A DNA stretch of 10,374 bases from Alphaproteobacteria bacterium. Lineage in GTDB: Bacteria; Pseudomonadota; Alphaproteobacteria; UBA828. The notes beneath the pieces are model-generated. The model was given only the letters and a program-made list of their open reading frames with translations, was not told where the DNA came from and made no database searches. The first letter of the stretch is position 1. Every line of letters begins with the position of its first letter. This document shows, in pieces, positions 6,477 to 10,374 of the stretch. Where the stretch lies: the NCBI GenBank assembly GCA_029937205.1, contig JAPYQV010000056.1, forward strand, positions 1 to 10,374, given 5' to 3'. A program made the position numbers and the translations under genes.

Positions 6477-7259
6477 ATGATCCGCGTCGAGAATTTACAC
6501 AAACGCTTCGGTGGCCTCAGGGCTGTGGGTGGCGCCAGCCTGGAAATCGCGGCGGGCTCCATCACCGGCCTGATCGGCCCCAATGGTGCTGGCAAGACCA
6601 CCCTGTTCAATGTCATCGCCGGTGCTTTCAAGCCGACATCGGGCCGGGTCTTTCTCGATAACAAAGACATCACCGGCCTGCCGCCGCATGAATTGTTTCA
6701 CAAAGGCGTGCTGCGCACCTTCCAGATTGCGCACGAATTCACCACCCTTACGGTTACCGAGAATTTAATGATGGTGCCGGGCGGTCAGCGCGGCGAGGGC
6801 CTGCTCGATGCCTGGTTTCGCTCCAGCCTGGTGCGCGCCGAGGAAGCCGTCATCCGGGAGAAGGCCGGAGAGGTGCTCGATTTTCTCGGCCTTACCCACC
6901 TCGCCCAGGAGCAAGCGGGCAACCTCTCTGGCGGCCAGAAAAAACTCCTCGAGCTCGGCCGCACCATGATGGTTGAAGCCAAGATCGTCTTTCTCGACGA
7001 GGTCGGCGCGGGGGTGAACCGCACCCTGTTGCGCACCATTGGCGATGCCATCCAGCGTCTCAATAAGGAGCGCGGCTATACCTTCTGCATGATCGAGCAC
7101 GACATGGATTTTATCTCGCGCCTGTGCGATCCGGTAATTGTCATGGCCGAGGGCGCGGTGCTGATGGAGGGCAGCGCCGAAGAGGTAAAATCGGACGCGC
7201 GCGTCATCGAGGCCTATCTCGGCACTGGCCGCAAGAACCGCCCGAAAGTATCGCCATGA
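6477..7259 (+). CDS. livG: LivG-like ABC transporter ATP-binding protein
   Basis: This 260-residue ATPase of the branched-chain amino-acid (HAAT) family drives import at the inner membrane's inner face. Visible motifs: Walker A GPNGAGKTT (34-42), Q-loop Q83 in RTFQ, signature LSGGQ (150-154), Walker B IVFLDE (170-175), and switch His H208 in MIEHD. The LivG-specific segment FNVIAGAFKPTSG and the C-terminal AYLG ending fit LivG rather than LivF. The residue after the catalytic Glu is Val (DEVGAGVN) where most family members have Pro. An in-frame TGA at 6462-6464 leaves the ATG at 6477 as the first start; its Shine-Dalgarno is weak. It pairs with the LivF-like ATPase next door, to which it is linked by a stop/start relay. 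The gene symbol reflects family placement and not a proven Leu/Ile/Val substrate. Confidence 0.93.
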   Translation: MIRVENLHKRFGGLRAVGGASLEIAAGSITGLIGPNGAGKTTLFNVIAGAFKPTSGRVFLDNKDITGLPPHELFHKGVLRTFQIAHEFTTLTVTENLMMVPGGQRGEGLLDAWFRSSLVRAEEAVIREKAGEVLDFLGLTHLAQEQAGNLSGGQKKLLELGRTMMVEAKIVFLDEVGAGVNRTLLRTIGDAIQRLNKERGYTFCMIEHDMDFISRLCDPVIVMAEGAVLMEGSAEEVKSDARVIEAYLGTGRKNRPKVSP

Positions 7260-7280
7260 GTTTTCTCACATGAGTTTTCT
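7256..7280 (+). repeat. Tandem duplication of the livF start region with a five-codon relay ORF
   Basis: ATGAGTTTTCT occurs at 7256-7266 and again at 7270-7280, a 14-base period. The first copy overlaps the livG stop as ATGA (7256-7259) but is out of frame with livF. It reads ATG AGT TTT CTC ACA TGA (7256-7273), and its TGA overlaps the real livF start as ATGA (7270-7273). Neither copy has a Shine-Dalgarno, so ribosomes ending livG may reinitiate twice to reach livF. Whether the mini-ORF is translated is inference. Confidence 0.7.
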
Positions 7281-7974
7281 GATCGGTGAGAATATGACCG
7301 GTGGCTACGGCGCCGCCGATATTCTGCATGGCTGCACGATTGATGTGGACCTCGGTGAAATCGTCGTCATCGTCGGGCCGAACGGGGCCGGCAAATCGAC
7401 CGCCATGAAGGCGGTGTTCGGCATGCTCGATTTGCGCGAAGGGTCGGTGCGCCTCGACGGCGATGATATCACCAGTCTCAGCCCGCAGGAGCGAGTGCGC
7501 CGTGGCATGGGCTTCGTGCCGCAAACGCAGAATATTTTCACCTCCATGACGGTGAAGGAAAATCTCGAGATGGGGGCTTATCTGCGCAACGATGATTATT
7601 CCGGCACCATGGCGCAAATTTTCGAGCTCTTCCCGATCCTGAAGCAGAAGAGCCGCCAGATTGCCGGCGAGCTTTCCGGCGGCCAACGTCAGCAGGTCGC
7701 GGTGGCGCGCGCGCTGATGATGCAGCCGCGCGTGCTGATGCTGGACGAGCCTACCGCCGGCGTTTCGCCGATCGTCATGGACGAGCTGTTCGATCGTATA
7801 ATCGAAATCCGCGACAGCGGCATCGCCGTCCTGATGGTCGAGCAAAATGCCGCCCAGGCTTTGTCGATAGCGGACCGCGGCTATGTCCTGGTGACCGGCG
7901 AGAACCGCTTTACAGATACCGGTCAGGCCCTCTTGGAAAATGCCGAAGTGCGGCGTTCCTTCCTCGGCGGTTGA
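7270..7974 (+). CDS. livF: LivF-like ABC transporter ATP-binding protein
   Basis: This 234-residue ATPase has the size and motif set of LivF: Walker A GPNGAGKST (36-44), Q-loop region GFVPQTQNIF (81-90), signature LSGGQ (135-139), Walker B VLMLDE followed by PTAGVSP (155-167), and MVEQN where other ABC ATPases have a switch His. Gln at that place is normal for LivF proteins. With LivG it forms the nucleotide-binding heterodimer that powers the LivH/LivM permeases. The start ATG at 7270 lies 10 bases after the livG stop and has no Shine-Dalgarno; a five-codon relay ORF bridges the two genes. An earlier ATG at 7256 is out of frame. The stop TGA is at 7972-7974, 15 bases before the livH start, and the livH Shine-Dalgarno falls in that gap. 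Confidence 0.94.
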   Translation: MSFLIGENMTGGYGAADILHGCTIDVDLGEIVVIVGPNGAGKSTAMKAVFGMLDLREGSVRLDGDDITSLSPQERVRRGMGFVPQTQNIFTSMTVKENLEMGAYLRNDDYSGTMAQIFELFPILKQKSRQIAGELSGGQRQQVAVARALMMQPRVLMLDEPTAGVSPIVMDELFDRIIEIRDSGIAVLMVEQNAAQALSIADRGYVLVTGENRFTDTGQALLENAEVRRSFLGG

Positions 7975-7978
7975 TACC

Positions 7979-7984
7979 AAGGAG
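7979..7984 (+). promoter_or_regulatory. Ribosome binding site that fixes the livH start
   Basis: AAGGAG lies 5 bases before ATG 7990. The GTG at 7987, directly before it in frame, would be only 2 bases away, too close. The start at 7990 is therefore preferred. Confidence 0.75.
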
Positions 7985-7989
7985 CGGTG

Positions 7990-9003
7990 ATGATCGATTT
8001 TCTCGACGCCCTGGTATTGATCACCAATTACGTCCTGGTGCCGGGCATCGCCTATGGTTCGCAATTGGCGCTCGGTGCGCTCGGCGTGACGCTGATTTAC
8101 GGTATCCTGCGCTTCGCCAATTTCGCCCATGGCGATACGATGGCCTTCGGCACCATGGTGGTGATTCTCATCACCTGGTGGTTCCAATCCATGGGCGTCA
8201 GTATCGCGCCGTTGCCGGTGGCGTTGCTGGCGCTGCCGATCGGAATTGCCGCCACGATTGTCATGACGCTGGGTACCGACCGCCTGGTCTATCGCTTCTA
8301 CCGCCGCCGCCGCTCGCCTTCGGTGATCTATATCCTGACCTCGATCGGCGTCATGTTCGTGATGAACGGCATCGTGCGTTTTATCATTGGGCCGGACGAT
8401 CAGCGCTTCACCGATGGCGCCCGCTTTCTCATCAAGGCGCGCGAATTCAAGGTGGCGACCGGCCTGCATGAGGGTTTGGCGATCAAACTTACCCAGGGCC
8501 TGACCGTTCTGGTGACGTTGATTGTCGTCGTCGCGCTGTTTCGCTTTTTGCAGAAATCACGCACCGGCAAGGCGATGCGCGCCTATTCCGATAATGAAGA
8601 CCTGGCGCTCTTGTCCGGCGTCAGCCCGGAGCGCGTGGTGTTGGTCGCCTGGGTGATCGCCGCCGCGCTCGCCGCCATCGCCGGCACGCTCTATGGCCTC
8701 GACAAGAGCTTCAAGCCGTTTACCTATTTCCAACTGCTGTTGCCGATTTTCGCTTCCGCCATTGTCGGCGGCATCGGCAATCCGCTCGGCGCCGTGGTCG
8801 GAGGCTTCATCATCGCCTTTTCCGAAATGACCATCACCTACGCCTACAAGAAGTTCCTGCGCTATCTGTTGCCCGACAGCTGGGCGCCCGACAGTCTCGT
8901 GCAGTTTCTGTCGACAGATTATAAATTCGCCATATCCTTCATCATCCTGGTGGTCGTGCTGCTGGTCCGCCCGACCGGCATTTTCCGCGGGCGAACGTCA
9001 TGA
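7990..9003 (+). CDS. livH: LivH-like branched-chain amino acid-type ABC transporter permease
   Basis: This 337-residue inner-membrane permease has about eight hydrophobic segments. Family marks are LRFANFAHGD (40-49), the long TGKAMRAYSDNEDLALLSGV loop (192-211) that contacts the ATPases (EAA-like), IFASAIVGGIGNPLGAVVGG (253-272) and the closing VVVLLVRPTGIF (321-332). It forms half of the translocation channel with LivM. An in-frame GTG at 7987 could add one residue, but the AAGGAG spacing favours ATG 7990. The stop TGA (9001-9003) overlaps the LivM start as ATGA, typical of translational coupling in subunits made at equal ratio. The charged segments 100-110 and 148-160 lie on loops. Substrate range cannot be set from the permease alone. 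Confidence 0.93.
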   Translation: MIDFLDALVLITNYVLVPGIAYGSQLALGALGVTLIYGILRFANFAHGDTMAFGTMVVILITWWFQSMGVSIAPLPVALLALPIGIAATIVMTLGTDRLVYRFYRRRRSPSVIYILTSIGVMFVMNGIVRFIIGPDDQRFTDGARFLIKAREFKVATGLHEGLAIKLTQGLTVLVTLIVVVALFRFLQKSRTGKAMRAYSDNEDLALLSGVSPERVVLVAWVIAAALAAIAGTLYGLDKSFKPFTYFQLLLPIFASAIVGGIGNPLGAVVGGFIIAFSEMTITYAYKKFLRYLLPDSWAPDSLVQFLSTDYKFAISFIILVVVLLVRPTGIFRGRTS

Positions 9004-10313
9004 ATTCCGCCTTGCGCAATCCGCTTCTGTTTGCCGTCATGGCGGCGATGCTGGCCGCCGTCGGCTTCGGCCAATCCTGGCAGGTGGCGCTCACCATTCT
9101 CAATCTCTGCCTGATTTCCGCCGTGATGGCGCTCGGCCTCAACATACAATGGGGCTATGCCGGCCTGTTTAATGTCGGCGTGATGGGCTTTGCCGCCGTC
9201 GGCGGCGTCGCCACGGTGCTGATCTCCAAGGCGCCGGTGGTCGATGCCTGGGCCGCCGGCGGCTGGCGCCTCGGAATTTCCTTCGTGCTGCTGCTGGCGA
9301 CCGCGGCGGTGGTGGTGCTGGTACGACGTTGGCTCGGGCCGGGGCTGATCCGCTCGATCGCCACAGCGGTGATGGTTATCGCCGGCTATTTTCTCATCCG
9401 CGTTTTTTTCGATCCGGCGACGGAAGCGATCGAGGCGGTTAACAGCGCCAAGACCGGTTATCTCGGCGGCCTCGGCCTGCCGGTGCTGTTGTCGTGGATC
9501 GTCGGCGGTGTGCTCGCCGCCGGGGTCGCCTGGTTTATCGGCAAGGTGGCGCTCGGTCTCCGCTCCGATTATTTCGCCATCGCCACGCTGGGCATTTCCG
9601 AGATCGTCATCGCCATCCTCAAAAACGAGGATTGGCTGGCGCGCGGCGTGAAAAACGTCACCGGCCTCAAGCGCCCGGTACCCTATGAGCTCAATTTGCA
9701 GGGCGACATCTGGTTCAACAATTTCGCCGCCTGGCTCGGCGTCAGTGTGGTCGAGGCATCGAGCATTTTCGTCAAGCTGTGCTACGCCGTGCTGTTCCTC
9801 GCCGTACTGCTGTTCGTTGTCGCGCTCTCGGAGCGCGCGCTGAAATCGCCCTGGGGCCGCATGATGCGCGCCATCCGTGACAACGAAGACGCCGCCGAAG
9901 CGATGGGCAAGGACGTCAAGCGCCGCCATCTGCAAATCTTCATCATCGGCTCGGCGGTGATCGGCATCGCCGGCGCCATGTTGGTGACGCTCGACGGCCA
10001 GTTTACGCCGGGCACCTATCAGCCGCTGCGCTTCACCTTTCTGATCTGGATCATGGTGATCATCGGCGGCTCGGGCAACAATTGGGGCTCGGTGCTGGGC
10101 GGCTTTTTGGTCTGGTTCGTCTGGATCGAAGCCGAACCCGCCGGACTCTGGCTGATGGACGTCATCACCTCGGGCTTCGGCGACGACAGCCCGCTCCGCA
10201 AACACCTGCTCAACGCCGCCCCGCACATGCGCCTCGTCATCATGGGGGTAATATTGCTGCTGGTTATGCGCTTCGCGCCGCGCGGCTTGCTCCCGGAGGT
10301 GGTGCGACGATAA
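9000..10313 (+). CDS. livM: LivM-like branched-chain amino acid-type ABC transporter permease
   Basis: This 437-residue inner-membrane permease is the partner of LivH. Family marks are ALGLNIQWGYAGLFNVG (44-60), LGLRSDYFAIATLGISEI (185-202), the cytoplasmic coupling loop GRMMRAIRDNEDAAEAMG (286-303), WIMVIIGGSGNNWGSVLGG (350-368) and the terminal RFAPRGLLPE (424-433). It is longer than many LivM proteins: between the first motif block and LGLRSDYF there are about 125 residues, with two additional hydrophobic runs near 91-108 and 117-137 and a loop rich in Ala, Glu and Asp (138-150). This adds membrane segments of uncertain role. The start ATG overlaps the livH stop by four bases. The stop TAA is at 10311-10313, and the next possible gene starts two bases later. 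Confidence 0.93.
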   Translation: MNSALRNPLLFAVMAAMLAAVGFGQSWQVALTILNLCLISAVMALGLNIQWGYAGLFNVGVMGFAAVGGVATVLISKAPVVDAWAAGGWRLGISFVLLLATAAVVVLVRRWLGPGLIRSIATAVMVIAGYFLIRVFFDPATEAIEAVNSAKTGYLGGLGLPVLLSWIVGGVLAAGVAWFIGKVALGLRSDYFAIATLGISEIVIAILKNEDWLARGVKNVTGLKRPVPYELNLQGDIWFNNFAAWLGVSVVEASSIFVKLCYAVLFLAVLLFVVALSERALKSPWGRMMRAIRDNEDAAEAMGKDVKRRHLQIFIIGSAVIGIAGAMLVTLDGQFTPGTYQPLRFTFLIWIMVIIGGSGNNWGSVLGGFLVWFVWIEAEPAGLWLMDVITSGFGDDSPLRKHLLNAAPHMRLVIMGVILLLVMRFAPRGLLPEVVRR

Positions 10314-10315
10314 CC

Positions 10316-10374
10316 ATGCCAGATTGGAGGGAGACACCGGATTCATATTACGAGGATTTTGCACGGCGCAACCA
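10316..10374 (+). CDS. Possible start of a further gene, cut by the window edge
   Basis: An ATG at 10316, two bases after the LivM stop, opens a frame that stays open to the window end (19 full codons: MPDWRETPDSYYEDFARRN). No close Shine-Dalgarno exists; GGAGG at 10294-10298 is 17 bases away. The tight spacing would suit a sixth gene of the importer operon, perhaps an enzyme for the imported substrate. The fragment is too short to assign a family. Confidence 0.4.
   Translation, partial: MPDWRETPDSYYEDFARRN

Noticed and set aside
7840..7854. Lost switch histidine in the LivF-like ATPase (Gln in MVEQN)
   Set aside because: Gln at this position is normal for LivF-type ATPases, so it is not a defect.
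7204..8469. A 421-codon open frame on the minus strand
   Set aside because: It is antisense to the LivF and LivH genes and rich in His, Arg and Asp; no family motif is visible.
8919..10364. A 481-codon open frame on the minus strand
   Set aside because: It is antisense to LivM, with a charged low-complexity product typical of the reverse complement of a membrane-protein gene.

Overview
The base composition (GC-rich), the codon choice and the gene families suggest an alphaproteobacterium, perhaps of a Rhodospirillales-like lineage. This is inferred from style and gene content; there is no rRNA or marker gene to confirm it. All strong reading frames are ordinary chromosomal genes. I see no tRNA, rRNA, CRISPR array, insertion sequence or phage gene.

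Left part (1-2685, minus strand). Three genes read leftwards: an EamA/DMT-family membrane exporter, a metal-dependent amidohydrolase (COG2159-like), and a DUF59/MIP18 (PaaD-like) iron-sulfur assembly protein that runs off the left edge. From memory, the amidohydrolase-DUF59 pair resembles the two accessory genes that follow soluble diiron propane/ketone monooxygenase genes (prm/mim clusters) in actinobacteria. Here the pair is preceded by an exporter gene and no monooxygenase is in view.

Middle (2686-5009). A three-part signalling protein (class III nucleotidyl cyclase, TolB-like domain, TPR-like repeats) reads rightwards. It converges with a small NTF2/SnoaL-fold gene on the minus strand. 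The small gene stops at a TGA exactly where related proteins, as I recall them, tend to carry a Trp codon, and its frame continues for six more sense codons.

Right part (5158-10313, plus strand). This is a complete branched-chain amino-acid type (LIV/HAAT) ABC importer in the order periplasmic binding protein, LivG-like ATPase, LivF-like ATPase, LivH-like permease, LivM-like permease. A strong stem-loop separates the binding-protein gene from the rest. The four membrane-complex genes are tightly packed: there is a start/stop relay at livG-livF created by a short tandem duplication, 15 bases at livF-livH, and an ATGA overlap at livH-livM. The first codons of another gene may begin at 10316.

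No wholly new system is evident. The points most worth a second look are the amidohydrolase-DUF59 pair away from visible monooxygenase genes, the livG/livF junction, the possible TGA-for-Trp change, and the long LivM with an extra hydrophobic segment.
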